A stretch of DNA of 32,500 nucleotides, taken from NCBI GenBank assembly GCA_019918135.1, contig WBZZ01004810.1, positions 1 to 32,500 on the forward strand, in the 5' to 3' direction. Position 1 is the first letter of the stretch; every line of letters starts with the position of its first letter. Positions 9,301 through 18,171 of the stretch are shown here, in pieces. The notes below the pieces were generated by a model. It was not told the origin of the DNA and searched no databases. It was given only the letters and a program-made list of their open reading frames with translations. The position numbers were made by a program, and so were the translations under genes. Source of the DNA: Paulinella micropora (Eukaryota > Cercozoa > Imbricatea > Euglyphida > Paulinellidae).

Positions 9301-9932
9301 GTCCGAGCACGAGGAGCGGCAGCAACATATGGATATCGATCGAAAGATGCCACGGCGGGGGAAGCATTGGATCGGCGGATTCAACGGAGTCGCGGAAGCG
9401 GGAAGGGAAGACTCGCCCAGGATAGTATAGACCGACACTAGGTCGGGGGGACGTTGAGTGACTAGGGGCTGGTTACAAGGAATGGAGGATAAAGGGCAAG
9501 TTGTGATCTCAACGGAGGGGGGTGCATTTTCAGGCGTGAGGTGGCGGAAACTGATTCAACAGGCGACGAAGGGCGTAACGGGAAATTAACTAAAATTTAC
9601 ATAATGTAAGTGTTGGCGTTTGGCCCAACCTACAATTTTGTTTAATTTGTTAAAACGGGTACGGCGTTGACCGTCACTCAGGTTCGTATTTGCATTTTAT
9701 CCCGAGGTTGGTCGGCGGGGGCGTAAGTTCGACTCCTCGCGCGCATACTGGCGAGCGCGCTCGGGGGGGGAGAAGGGATTGTGCTGGCCCACCCGGTATA
9801 CAATGGCAATACTGATCGTTCCGGTCTGTCGGTTATTCCTTGGTCTGGAGATTACGGAGTCCCTACTTTAGGTATTCCTCAGTCTTCATATCGTTAGTAA
9901 CAGTTATCTGTTTATTAAATATCCTACTATCT
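9301..9932. other. Noncoding stretch without a recognised gene
   Basis: The base composition changes from G-rich to AT-rich across this stretch. Small inverted repeats include GTTGG/CCAAC near 9612-9630 and a GC-rich CTCGCGCGC/GCGAGCGCGC pair near 9736-9760. A weak continuation of the inverted-repeat homology described at 9933 may be present from about 9780. Nothing else was identified. Confidence 0.4.
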
Positions 9933-10220
9933 TAACAAAAGGTAATAATGGAACTGGAATAAAGTCCGCACGACTGTAATTATTACACAATGATTAATGT
10001 CCAATCCTGAATGCCAATATGGACCGTTACGTCCGTTACAATTATTGACTAGAACTATACGGATAAATTACTTACCAGTCACAAAGTAATCACTAAAATT
10101 AAAACGTGGTTGTCCTACCAACGCTCCCTAATGATTTAGTTCCGAGGCTATGTCGATAATGCAAGTTATAAGTAATCAATACATCTACAATTAATAACTA
10201 TTGCATATTACGATAATGGC
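9933..10220 (+). repeat. Left arm of a long inverted repeat (partner 26505-26787)
   Basis: The sequence from GGTAATAATGGAACTGG (9941) to CGATAATGGCC (ending 10222) matches the reverse complement of 26505-26787 almost throughout. Shared blocks include AATAAAGTCCGCACGACTGT, GTCCAATCCTGAATGCCAAT, GGACCGTTACGTCCGTTACA and GTTGTCCTACCAACGCTCCC, with a 14-base gap near 10056. By eye the first 120 aligned bases are about 90% identical. Fainter similarity continues on both sides. The arms lie about 16.3 kb apart and enclose the copia fragment, the collagen-like frame and Ty3 element 2. Confidence 0.9.
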
Positions 10221-10222
10221 CC

Positions 10223-10276
10223 TTATTTCAGGTTGAAAAACTGAAATAACATTTACAGTGTGACAACCTCAAATAA
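10223..10276 (+). repeat. Hairpin-forming inverted repeat, copy 1
   Basis: TTATTTCAGGTTG (10223-10235) pairs with CAACCTCAAATAA (10264-10276) with one mismatch, leaving a 28-base loop that begins AAAAACTGAAATAAC. It is inserted directly after TAATGGCC, at the point where the two arms of the long inverted repeat stop matching cleanly. Confidence 0.75.
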
Positions 10277-10364
10277 TAGTTAAGTCTCAAAACTGAAAAT
10301 TGCCAATCCTGCCTTAGTCCGCCCGCCTTCGCTTCATTGCCGCAATGGCATCTCGTAATGGCCT

Positions 10365-10416
10365 CTATTTCAGGTTGAAAAACTGAATGACAGTCACGGT
10401 TTGACAACCTGAAATA
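10365..10416 (+). repeat. Hairpin-forming inverted repeat, copy 2
   Basis: TATTTCAGGTTG (10366-10377) pairs perfectly with CAACCTGAAATA (10405-10416). The whole unit, including the loop start AAAAACTGAA, repeats copy 1 about 142 bases upstream, and both copies follow TAATGGCC. This could be a very small non-autonomous element, or a segmental duplication of a structured sequence. Confidence 0.78.
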
Positions 10417-10800
10417 ATAATTTTGATACGATTAAAACAATAGCAGTAGGTCCTTACAGTATGACCACATCAGTACGTAAACTGAATTATATTATTGACT
10501 CCATGAGTCCAATATAATTAGTTAATCTTGCCATTCCGCCAATACAAAACTCCGCTCTGTCGGCTGATGCACTTCTTCCACTCTTGCCGCGATCAACGAC
10601 CGATGGTGGATAATCCACGCACTTCGTTCTCGCGCTCGACTTCTACTTCAACGAGGACAACGCCAAAAGATGCCGCTCAACTACCTGCGCAAAACACTGC
10701 CTGCACACTTCAAAGAGAGAAGACTCACAAAACAACAACATGAGTTGACTTTGCGTAAATTTGCGTATTTTGCGTGAGTTTGCAGACTTGAGAAGTAAAA
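10417..10800. other. AT-rich stretch with four short phased repeats
   Basis: No gene is supported. TTGCGT occurs at 10751, 10761 and 10770, with a further TTGC at 10779, close to one helical turn apart. The stretch lies just beyond the 3' end of the minus-strand copia frame, where a 3' LTR of that element would be expected. No TG...CA boundaries could be fixed. Confidence 0.4.
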
Positions 10801-11300
10801 TTATGGATCAAGTGTTACCATAAATTTACTAACGAGATATTCGAATTGATCTTTAGGAACATGTTTGGTTAATACGTCTGCTATTTGTTTCTTAGTTCCT
10901 ACCTTTACAAACTTAATCTCATTGTCTCTCTGTGCATGATGAATGAAGTGCAGTTCTAAGGGTAAGTGTTTAGTACGTGGTCCTGACATTCTCCTCTCTG
11001 CTGCTCAGATAGTCTGTGCATTATCTTCGTAAAGCTCTATCGGCCCTTTTTGTGCTATACCTAACTCTTCTGTGATGTGTCTGATAGCCAATCCTTCCCT
11101 TGTGCACTCTGCTGCTGCGAAAATTTCCGCGTCATTAGAACTTATAATTAGTGCAATTCTAGTTTGTCGTTTCGATAACCAAGCTACCGGGTCTCCACCC
11201 GGCCCCAAAGCACTACATAACCTGTATGTGACTTTCCGGTTTTCTTACAAACCTTATGCGCAGCATCTGGCCACAAAGTAATCTTGGGGTACGTCCTTCT
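10801..11300 (-). pseudogene. pol: Copia RNase H region, broken
   Basis: The C-terminal RNase H of the copia polyprotein. DPVAWLSKRQTRIAL and SSNDAEIFAAAECTREGL correspond to the family's AW-SKRQ and SS-EAE-A motifs. LYEDNAQTI precedes an in-frame TGA (11005-11007, minus strand). The same frame then gives RTKHLPLELHFIHHAQRDNE and QIADVLTKHVPK, the standard ending of copia pol. The upstream join to RT (DAAHKVCKKTGKSHTGYV, around 11220-11275) lies in another frame, so two frameshifts separate it from its neighbours. It stops at TAA 10801-10803 region, a typical distance after the ADVLTK motif. Confidence 0.88.
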
Positions 11301-12297
11301 TGCGACGATTTAGGTCCGTGAAATGCAATACCGCGATACGAACTTTTCAGATATCTAAAGATCCTACCTAGTAAAGCATAGGCAAGTCCTGGATTTACTG
11401 TTTGCATCACGCTAGCTGCATTCAGTGCTTGATCTGCATCTGGACGTGTCATCTCAGTTAGAAACAAAAGTTTACCTACCAGACTAGGAATTGAATGCTT
11501 TCTAAGTGCGCTTGTCTCTGCCATGGGTTCGGGCTCATGTTCTGCACTAGGAGTACTAACTGGTCTGACATCGGCATATCCCACATCCTTTAAAATCTGT
11601 TTCTGATACTTCTTCTGATGTAATAAAATGCGTCCTCCTTCCTGAACTATCTCTATCCCTTTAAACTCCTTAGCCACTCCCAAACGCTTAAGAGGATAAA
11701 ACTTTTCCAGTTTACTAGCGAAACGGTCATACGCTTGTTCGTTAGGGGCTGAGAAAATAAGATCATCTACATGGAAAATATCAATCATAGCATCTCTTAT
11801 CGGCTTATCTTTTTCAACGAACATACATAAATCAGAGTCTAGTAACCTGAATCCTAATTCCTCTAACTTTGGGGCTAAGATTTCATACCATCTCCTACCA
11901 GCTTGCGGCGCGCCATATAGAGCTCCATCTACTCTCCATATCATGCCTTCATGCTCTTCACTGTCTATCCCATCGGGTGCATAAGCATAAACAGGATCAC
12001 GCATTCGTGCATTTAGATAAACATTTTTGAAGTCTATGCCGTATAACTTATGTTCATTCCATGCTGCAAGCTTAGACAAAAGGAGTAATGAGCGATGCGC
12101 GGCGCAGGGTACAAACAATTGATCTGGGTTATAGCTAACTCCTGGCTATAGCATATTTCCCCGTAAAGCTAACCTTGACTTAATGAACTTACGTCCCTTT
12201 TTGTCTAGTTTGACTTTATGTACCCACGTTAGTCTCACTACTTTTACTCCTTTTTCTTTCGCTTCCTTAGGGCTTACCCACGTGTAAGTGTTAAAAG
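11213..12297 (-). pseudogene. pol: Copia reverse transcriptase, with an internal TAG
   Basis: The RT_RVT_2-type domain of Ty1/copia elements. The N-terminal end reads SFNTYTWVSPKEAKEKGVK and WVHKVKLDKKGRKFIKSRLA, with an in-frame TAG at 12146-12148, one change away from a CAG codon. The frame then continues without interruption for 301 codons to 11213: KLYGIDFKNVYLNARM, VDGALYGAPQAGRRWYE and the catalytic box FHVDDLIF (VDD codons 11762-11770). Copia RTs usually have YVDD, and the His before Val is a mild deviation. TRPDADQALNAAS and FRYLKSSYRGIAFHGP end the domain. Apart from the single TAG the enzyme core is well preserved, better than the surrounding copia sequence. Confidence 0.94.
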
Positions 12298-12300
12298 ACT

Positions 12301-12947
12301 TTAGAGCTTCGATCTCTTATCCATTCCTGCTATCAACTCTTTCGCAGTTAATCCCTCATCAACGATTGCCTTTGGTACCATCAATGTCAAATACAGTAAC
12401 GCAGTGGTTTGATCCTCTACGATACTTTCTGCGGACATCTCGGGATGCTCTAGTTCTCCGACGGGTCTTATCATATCTATCCGATACTTTCTAATTTCGC
12501 TATCTAACATCTTTTCTACTTGACCGTCGTCAAAGACTACGAAGTGACTGGGCTTAGGCATCTTACGGACTTTAAGTCTCTCTCCCTTCTCGCATGGTTC
12601 TAAGACTTTTCCTTCTCTCTTAACTGATTGCCAGTTGTCTCCATATTCTTCCTGTGCCATTCTTCTCCGAAAGCTACTCCCGGCACACTAACTTTCTCTC
12701 CTGTCAATGTAGCTGCTTTTACTGCTGCCTTCTTTTCCGGATGTGGTTGTGTAATTGGTGTCCTAACCTTCGCTTCTCGTTTCCCTCTCACTATGTTAGC
12801 TGATGTGATTTTGTCACTTTGCTCCCAAGTGAGGCCCTTAGTGGGCGCGTCTCCCTCTACGTACCTCCTACTAGGGTGGTCTGCTTCGGCTTTGCGCCTC
12901 TAACGATGTGACGGGTGTTACCCCCCCATCCTTGTCGTCAGCTAGTT
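12301..12947 (-). pseudogene. pol: Copia linker between integrase and RT
   Basis: Low-conservation connector of copia pol. From 12660 to 12301 on the minus strand one frame gives WQSVKREGKVLEPCEKGERL, then a region ending in VPKAIVDEGLTAKELIAG, the place where copia elements usually have the P-EAL-W motif. It is out of frame with RT by a shift near 12305. Further upstream (12600-12900) a Lys/Ala-rich stretch (VRTPITQPHPEKKAAVKAA) in another frame continues the linker. Confidence 0.65.
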
Positions 12948-13472
12948 CTACCTTCGACTCTGATGGGAGACCGGAATCTGGACGTTGAATGTCTTTTTCT
13001 TCCTGTAACTCCTCATGTTTGTCTCCCCCTCATCTTTAAGTTCGGGTTCGTCTAACGGCTGTTCTATCTGTACAGTGTCACTACTCTCCCCCTCAGATTC
13101 CTCGTCGTCCCATCTAACTTCTCTGGGTGGGTGAGCATCCTTACCAACTACATTGGGGTTAAAGCGTACATTACGCACATTTGTGATGACCTTACGACCA
13201 TCCCAAACTCGGTATAGTTCCTTAAATACATCGTATCCAAGTAACATCACGCGTTTTCCCCTATAGTTGCCTTTGCCTACCTGCTTTCCTATGTACATTA
13301 CACCTAAACATCCTATAGGCTTAAGTTGTCGGATAGCTGGCTGGTAGCCTAGACATTGCTCAAAAGGTGAGGGTTCCTTTCCTAAGTCCTGTCGTGGCTG
13401 GTAGAATGTTGTGCAAGGTTGTGGCTGTGTGTTCCATTTCCGCCCAAAACTGGGGTGGTAAGTTAGCCTCAT
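12948..13472 (-). pseudogene. pol: Copia integrase C-terminal region
   Basis: LKPIGCLGVMYIGKQVGKGN followed by RGKRVMLLGYDVFKELYRVW and VITNVRNVRFNPN is the conserved block at the end of copia integrases (the family pattern is F-G-C, RGK-, F-GY, Y-RV). It is followed by an acidic segment (DDEESEGESSDTVQIEQP) typical of the variable connector. The upstream junction with the core near 13390 needs a frame change. Confidence 0.9.
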
Positions 13473-13667
13473 ATCGCATGGCCCGGGCTGGTCCGGCTGT
13501 GATGTTGTTGACCTTCTCAGCTATGGGGTTGCAATCTTTATCACCTGGAGCACTAGTCTTCCAAATGAATTGTAGGGGTTTCCACCACTCTATAATTTCA
13601 GTTCGAACATCGAACTCATTGTCGCAAGTGATCTGTCTGCGGACCTTGGGCGGTAATGTCAATTCAC
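13360..13667 (-). pseudogene. pol: Copia integrase core, second half
   Basis: ITCDNEFDVRTEIIEWW contains the second catalytic Asp (in CDNEF; the family normally has DNG-EF, so a Gly seems to be missing). NPIAEKVNNI supplies the catalytic Glu, matching N-AER in the family. LPPQFWAEMEHTATTLHNILP is the usual W-E----A---N--P ending. The first half of the core should lie immediately upstream on the same strand but is found inverted at 13668-13820. Confidence 0.88.
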
Positions 13668-13820
13668 GGTAAGTACTATAAATTTTGCGTCACAGACGAT
13701 TACTCGGATACATCAAAGATTATTATTTGCGTTACAAGAACGAATTTGTAGACTGTTTGAAGCAAGCGGTAGCGTGGTTTGAGAGGCAGACAGGGAAGAA
13801 AGTGAAGTATCTATATGCAA
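13668..13820 (+). pseudogene. pol: Inverted piece of the copia integrase core
   Basis: On the + strand, opposite to the rest of the copia element, the sequence reads GKYYKFCVTDDYSDTSK and then, after a one-base shift, YLRYKNEFVDCLKQAVAW and FERQTGKKVKYLYA. This is the middle of a copia integrase core (family pattern Y-FVT--DDYS----YFL--K-E-------------G--IK-L). Its expected place is between HIDT (codons 13806-13817, minus strand) and the second-half core (from about 13665, minus strand), which is exactly where it sits, but flipped. The right breakpoint falls within 13805-13822, where both strands read as integrase. A short piece just after HIDT appears to be lost. Confidence 0.85.
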
Positions 13821-14020
13821 AATCTCACAAGGGTAACTCGCTCTCCTAATTCTATTAACCTTAAATCGGGGTAACACTTTAGCTTTCCCCATCATACAGG
13901 CTTCGCAAAATCTAACTCTATCCTCGCTTCCTGTCACTTTTCTACCCATCGCCTTGCCTAATGCATAGGTCTTTGGTAATGCTTCATGACCACTACACTG
14001 ATGTATGACGTAAATGTCAA
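13806..14020 (-). pseudogene. pol: Copia GAG-pre-integrase zinc module and first catalytic Asp
   Basis: The minus strand reads VIHQCSGHEALPKTYALGKA, then FCEACMMGKAKVLPRF and YPCEILHIDT. These supply the two histidines, the C-x2-C pair and the first catalytic Asp of the copia integrase (family pattern H--G-H, C--C--GK, LH-D). The tryptophan usually found before the first histidine is replaced by Ile. Recognisable sequence ends near 14020, which I take as the 5' break of this element. Confidence 0.85.
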
Positions 14021-14023
14021 TGA

Positions 14024-14770
14024 GCGTTCAAACGACATTGCAAAGACGTGGCTGCGCTGCGATCGCCCGAATACGTGAAGTCCTTGACTGACAAGTGGAT
14101 GCAAGCAGGCAATTATGATGCCAGTGCGTGGAGTCGTGATGCAGGACGAAAGAAGCGCGCGCGCAGCACATCGAACAAAAAGGTTGATGATTCTCATACA
14201 GACATAACCCTATCACCTAGTCAGGGTGCGCCAAACAAACGGGAAGCAAGGCAGAGGCCAACACGTAAACCGCCGGCGGGTTCACCAGGTAAACCGGGTC
14301 CACAAGGGAAACCCGGTCCACCAGGTAAACCGGGTCCACCAGGGAAACCCGGTTCATAAGGGAAACCCGGTCCATCAGGGAAACCCGGTCCATCAGGGAA
14401 ACCCAGTCCACCAGGGAAGCCAGGACCTCCTGGATCTGCTGGAAATTCAATGGCAGAAAGCAAGATATTGTCAGTAGCGCTGCAGCCCAAGGAGGAAAAC
14501 TATCACCAAATAGCGATGAAAATGGGGGATGTGGCTTTGGTTGCTATTAACAGCTCGGCGAGACGATCTGGATGTGACGAGGAGCCTGCTTGCAAAAAAT
14601 CGAAGACCGATCCCTCATCCAGCTTCGAGCACTCTATCATAGCTAAAGCTATCAACCTAATGCTAATGCGCGCAACGACAGAGTGTCAAAATATTCAGTT
14701 TGAGTCTACGGTACTTGAGCAACTGCTTGCCATAGATGGATTATCTCACGAGCAATGTAGGCGCAGATAG
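14024..14770 (+). pseudogene. Unidentified reading frame with a collagen-like Gly-X-Y tract and one stop
   Basis: One frame is open from 14024 to 14770 except for a TAA at 14357-14359. The N-terminal part (SPEYVKSLTDKWMQAGNYDA) is probably helical, followed by a basic patch (RKKRARSTSNKK) that could be a nuclear signal. From 14279 to 14449 come 19 Gly-X-Y triplets, mostly GKP and GPP, built from an 18-base unit (GGTCCACCAGGGAAACCC and variants). The TAA lies in the ninth triplet, and one later triplet has Ser for Gly. The C-terminal part (from 14450: [17 protein letters not shown], then FEHSIIAKAINLMLMRATTE) has no family I recognise and ends TAG. Starts are uncertain: no ATG lies before the Gly-X-Y tract within the open frame except an internal Met. 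Upstream in another frame, NERSNDIAKTWLRC might be an earlier portion. It could be an exon, a captured viral or transposon accessory gene, or a relic. Confidence 0.55.
14279..14449 (+). repeat. 18-bp coding minisatellite for Gly-X-Y triplets
   Basis: The repeat alternates GGT/GGG AAA CC- and GGT CCA -CA codons, giving Gly-Lys-Pro and Gly-Pro-Pro/Ser. Eight or nine 18-base units are present, with small differences at third positions. The reverse strand is also open and would encode a similar Gly-Pro-rich tract, which is a by-product of the repeat. Confidence 0.85.
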
Positions 14771-15180
14771 GTAAATATGCGACCTTTTCTTATAACTCTA
14801 TACACAGTGATGTTTCGAAGAGCTATATCTCTTTAAGATCACGGTAGTTTTCTCCATTTTTATTTATACACTTTTGAGCCGGTTGAAAACGATAATATTA
14901 CGATTCATAACCGGTACTACTTTTTTAAGCCGTATAATATTATCGTTAGGGGTGGCACTGGGAAATGCCTCTCTTTTTCCTTTTTGTTGCTTTGCTCTGA
15001 CAGTCTCCTACATTTTCCGCCATACTGGTTTCCTCTCTTTGTAGAGGAGGAAGATTAGGTTATTTTCAGAGTGCTGTGGAATTGGATGGATAAATACCCC
15101 GGCTTGTATTAAATAATATCTTTTGATTATAACCGACAAAAGTGGAGTCCCAGCCTAGATTTTATATCCTCCAAATTTCA
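14771..15180. other. AT-rich noncoding stretch with inverted repeats
   Basis: CCGGTT (14879-14884) pairs with AACCGG (14909-14914) around a loop containing TAATATTAC (14893-14901). AACGATAATATTA (14888-14900) is also the reverse complement of TAATATTATCGTT (near 14936-14948), so two mutually exclusive structures can be drawn. No coding sequence was recognised. Confidence 0.5.
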
Positions 15181-16538
15181 TTTCAGCAATGTGAAAAAAG
15201 CCACTCCCCTAAGCAAAGAAAGAATGAAAGGTAGTGGAGGAGTGGAGGAAAGGAGTTGGGGAGGTGTTAGCAGCTTGCAGTGCACAAAAACAACAGTGAA
15301 ATCTTCCACAGAGGCCCACAAAGCGGCACGGCAAGACACTCGTTGTGTGTACGATTTTGACACCTCAAGCAGTGTGTTTGGAGTGTAGGGGGCATAGAAA
15401 GTGTACTCAGTGGGGCAGAAACATTAGGGGTCTCACTAGTTTGATTGTCGACACATTGTCGAGTCAGAGGAGTGCTTAACAGACACATACAAGGAGTGTA
15501 AAAACACCCTCCTATCAGTTCGAATTCTGTCAACACTCCTACACGTGTACCTACACATACTCCTCACGAGGAGAATAACCAACAATTACACGCTCTAACT
15601 CTAGTTTGTACAGGAACAAACACGTAACACACACAAACGTTGTTGACACGTCGAAACGTGCAAAGAGGCAGAAGAAAAACAAACAAACGACACACATACA
15701 GAATTCTATTCCTTTTGCAAACCTGTTTGTACAAATAACACCCATCCCACACCAAAGAAGGTAGCCATCGCTCAAAGGGGTGGTAGGCCAGTCTATTAAG
15801 ACATAGGCGGGGGGAATTGAGTGTAAATTGAAGACAGGGAGGCTAGAAAGGAGTGTGTTTTGGGAACGATTTTTATTTTTGTTCGCAAACAACGGAACAC
15901 ACACCCCACATCACACTCAAACACTCCAAACGTGTTGTGTGGTGTCATATAGGTCAGCAAGGACAAGAACTCGGATACCGAGTGGCTTCCAAGACAATCG
16001 TCAACAAGTGTGTGAAGAGTCTACAGCACTCGGTACATACACACACAAAGACATACACGACAACACTCACAAACCTACCTACCACAAACAGAAAAGACAA
16101 ACGAAGGTTGTTCTTTGAGTTGGAAAAAAGACTCCTTCTTGAAAAAGGAAAAGAATAAGGTGATCCATTGGGCAGAGCCCAGAAGGAATCATTGAAAACC
16201 TTTTGTACTTTTTCTGTTGTGTCATCAGAAAGGTGGTTACAAAGTTGCAGGAAATTTGTTTTGTACTGCCAGTGTGCACACCTACGCATCGTTTGGCTTG
16301 GTAGAAGGAGCAGCAAGGCTTCCCCCGACAGAGGGAGAGTGAGTCCACCAATCCCTTGACTGTTATCGGTTGATTGTTGTGTTGGGTGTGAGTTGGTTGT
16401 TGCGTTGTATAACATCGTGCTTGACACAAGCATTAACGACACGGTGAACAGAACACACGACAACAGAAACAAACACAACAGCACACTCACACACACGAGA
16501 ACATACGACTCTGCTCGTTTCCACCCCTCAGGTGCACA
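15181..16538. other. Noncoding stretch before Ty3 element 2, CA-rich
   Basis: No gene or known RNA was recognised. The + strand is rich in CA dinucleotides (for example 16024-16080 and 16440-16500), which produces short spurious frames on both strands. It lies where the 5' LTR and leader of element 2 would be expected, but no similar sequence was seen at 25210-26500, so an LTR cannot be called. Confidence 0.35.
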
Positions 16539-18171
16539 ATGAACATTGCGTGGATAGGCTCTACAACGAGATCATCCACCGCAATAAAACTAGACATGTC
16601 TGAGGACGCAGACGGTAACGACACGCCCGCCACAGGAGGCGGTTTTTTTACCACTCCTGCAAGGTGAGGAAGCAGAGCACAGGAGGAACCTGTCCCTCGC
16701 TCCCCATGGAGGGCCCGACAATGGGCTGGTAATTCCGGCTCGTGCAATTCAAACGAAGGTAGTGCTTGACCGATACCGAGGCCCAGCAGAGGGATGGCCA
16801 AGCAACCCTGTAGATGACAAGGAACAGGGGACAAACCTAAACGACAACTCGGTGCATCTTTTCCCGAACAATATGTACGAGGAGGCGGCTTGGTACAGGT
16901 GTATGTTCAAGGAGCCCTCAATACAAGGGGCAATTGGACTAATGCATCAGTTCAATCCGAGCCTTACTGCAAATGGTACCAGTACCATACACCATGTTAT
17001 GGACCTCTACAGGGCTCTAGCAACCGTGCGTGACTCCTTATTAGACGAGGCGTGGCAGATTAACCACCAAAGGTATCAAGCTTTGCTGAATACCTTATTC
17101 GTTGAGAAAAAGGATCTGCAACCCTCTCTCACTTTCCCTTTCACACAGGACCCAGATAAAGAACTAGCTATAGACACAGAGTGGCCCAACTCGGCAGGGT
17201 TGCTGGTTTTTATCTCGGAGATACAAGCTTGGAATATAGTATCAGCACGAAACCTAAGTGCTGCGGTTGCAATTTGGAACCTCAACCTCACAGAGCACAA
17301 GAGCTGAAAACGACAGCTTCTTCCCTCAGAGGACGATTCAATAGCAGCTGCCCAAGCTCGGGACACCCTTAACGAGTTGCTTGATACTATCGAACAGCAT
17401 CAGTGGACTTGGGTTAGTAGGATGGCAACGAAGTTTAAATACTTCAAGGCCAACATGGTGTTTGAGAAGTTTGTCAGAAGTGGAAAAGCGGTGGAAAAGA
17501 AAATCGCTCCCCATCCGGCGGTTAAGCTCTACTGATGCAATTTCCTCGCCATGTGCGAGTTGGTAGCACAGACCATCAGTGATATCCTCCGAATTCGCCT
17601 AGCGAACGAGGTTCATGTCACATATGGCAACGATGGCAGAGCAACTATCGTCCCAGAGGGAACGACATTCGTTTTCTTCCACAGGAAGGTAATTGTCCCG
17701 CCTCCGGGAAACAATGGGGGTGGCGGGCATAACCGACCTCCAAACACCACTGAACAACAAAAGACTGCGAACGACAAATTGGTCGAACGAGCTCTGACTC
17801 GGCTCGACAAGGCCACAACTTTCGACTATGGCAAGTACAACCCGCAAGTTAATATCGATTATGGCCAGGGTATTTTGCTTTTGTTGGGCTATACGTGCCT
17901 GGACAGCACAATTGGGCAGTTCATCCTAACGGCTGCCGACACTAAACAGATATTAGCCAACAAAGCCAGTCGGTGGGCTTCGCCTCCCACATACGTTGTG
18001 CCATTGCCGACACACAAGGTCGGCTACTATAACAGGGTCGCACATGAAACCCCAATTGGCTCCCTTGACGAATTGTTCAAGCAGGTGATGAGGCCGCATG
18101 GGAGGCTTCAATTGTCCCCCTTGGATCAATCGACCCGCTTCTTGGTCCCATTTGGGCCACTTATGGGTTAA
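16539..18171 (+). pseudogene. gag: gag-like region of element 2, first part, two internal TGA codons
   Basis: An ATG at 16539 opens a short frame (a second Met starts MSEDADGNDTPATGGG) that runs into seven T at about 16642-16648. A one-base shift there leads to the long frame containing GPDNGLVIPARAIQTKVVLD, which stays open to 18171 apart from TGA at 17305-17307 and 17533-17535. Across both stops the text stays protein-like: NLNLTEHKS then KRQLLPSEDDSIAAAQARDT, and HPAVKLY then CNFLAMCELVAQTI. The region is rich in helices and has a loop of Gly/Pro near 17700-17730. No capsid, zinc-knuckle or other family motif was recognised. Placement before protease makes gag the likeliest reading, but an extra upstream gene carried by the element is possible. 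Confidence 0.5.

Larger units (their letters stand above)
10801..14020 (-). mobile_element. Ty1/copia retrotransposon pol fragment, degenerate
   Basis: Read on the minus strand from 14020 down to 10801, the order is GAG-pre-integrase zinc module, integrase core, integrase C-terminal part, linker, RT, RNase H. Integrase ahead of RT is the Ty1/copia order. Gag and protease are missing upstream, so the element is cut at about 14020. Stops occur at 11005-11007 and 12146-12148, with frame changes near 11210-11310, 12305 and 13390. Part of the integrase core is inverted (13668-13820). No LTRs were identified; the repeat at 9933-10520 lies where a 3' LTR would be. Confidence 0.93.

Noticed and set aside
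9700..9765. tRNA-like T-arm (AGTTCGACTC) in a GC-rich context
   Set aside because: The flanking bases do not form a T-stem, and no anticodon arm or acceptor stem can be drawn.
10528..10743. Short + strand frame of 71 codons (Ser/Thr-rich)
   Set aside because: No motif, no conserved context, and it lies in AT-rich noncoding DNA next to a decayed element.
14217..14490. Minus-strand Gly-Pro-rich frame opposite the collagen-like tract
   Set aside because: The 18-bp repeat is open on both strands; the + strand frame continues into non-repetitive protein-like sequence on both sides.
15551..16496. Minus-strand frames with hydrophobic stretches resembling membrane segments (for example 15954-16496)
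   Set aside because: They arise from CA/TG-rich sequence, have no recognised domain, and overlap other open phases.
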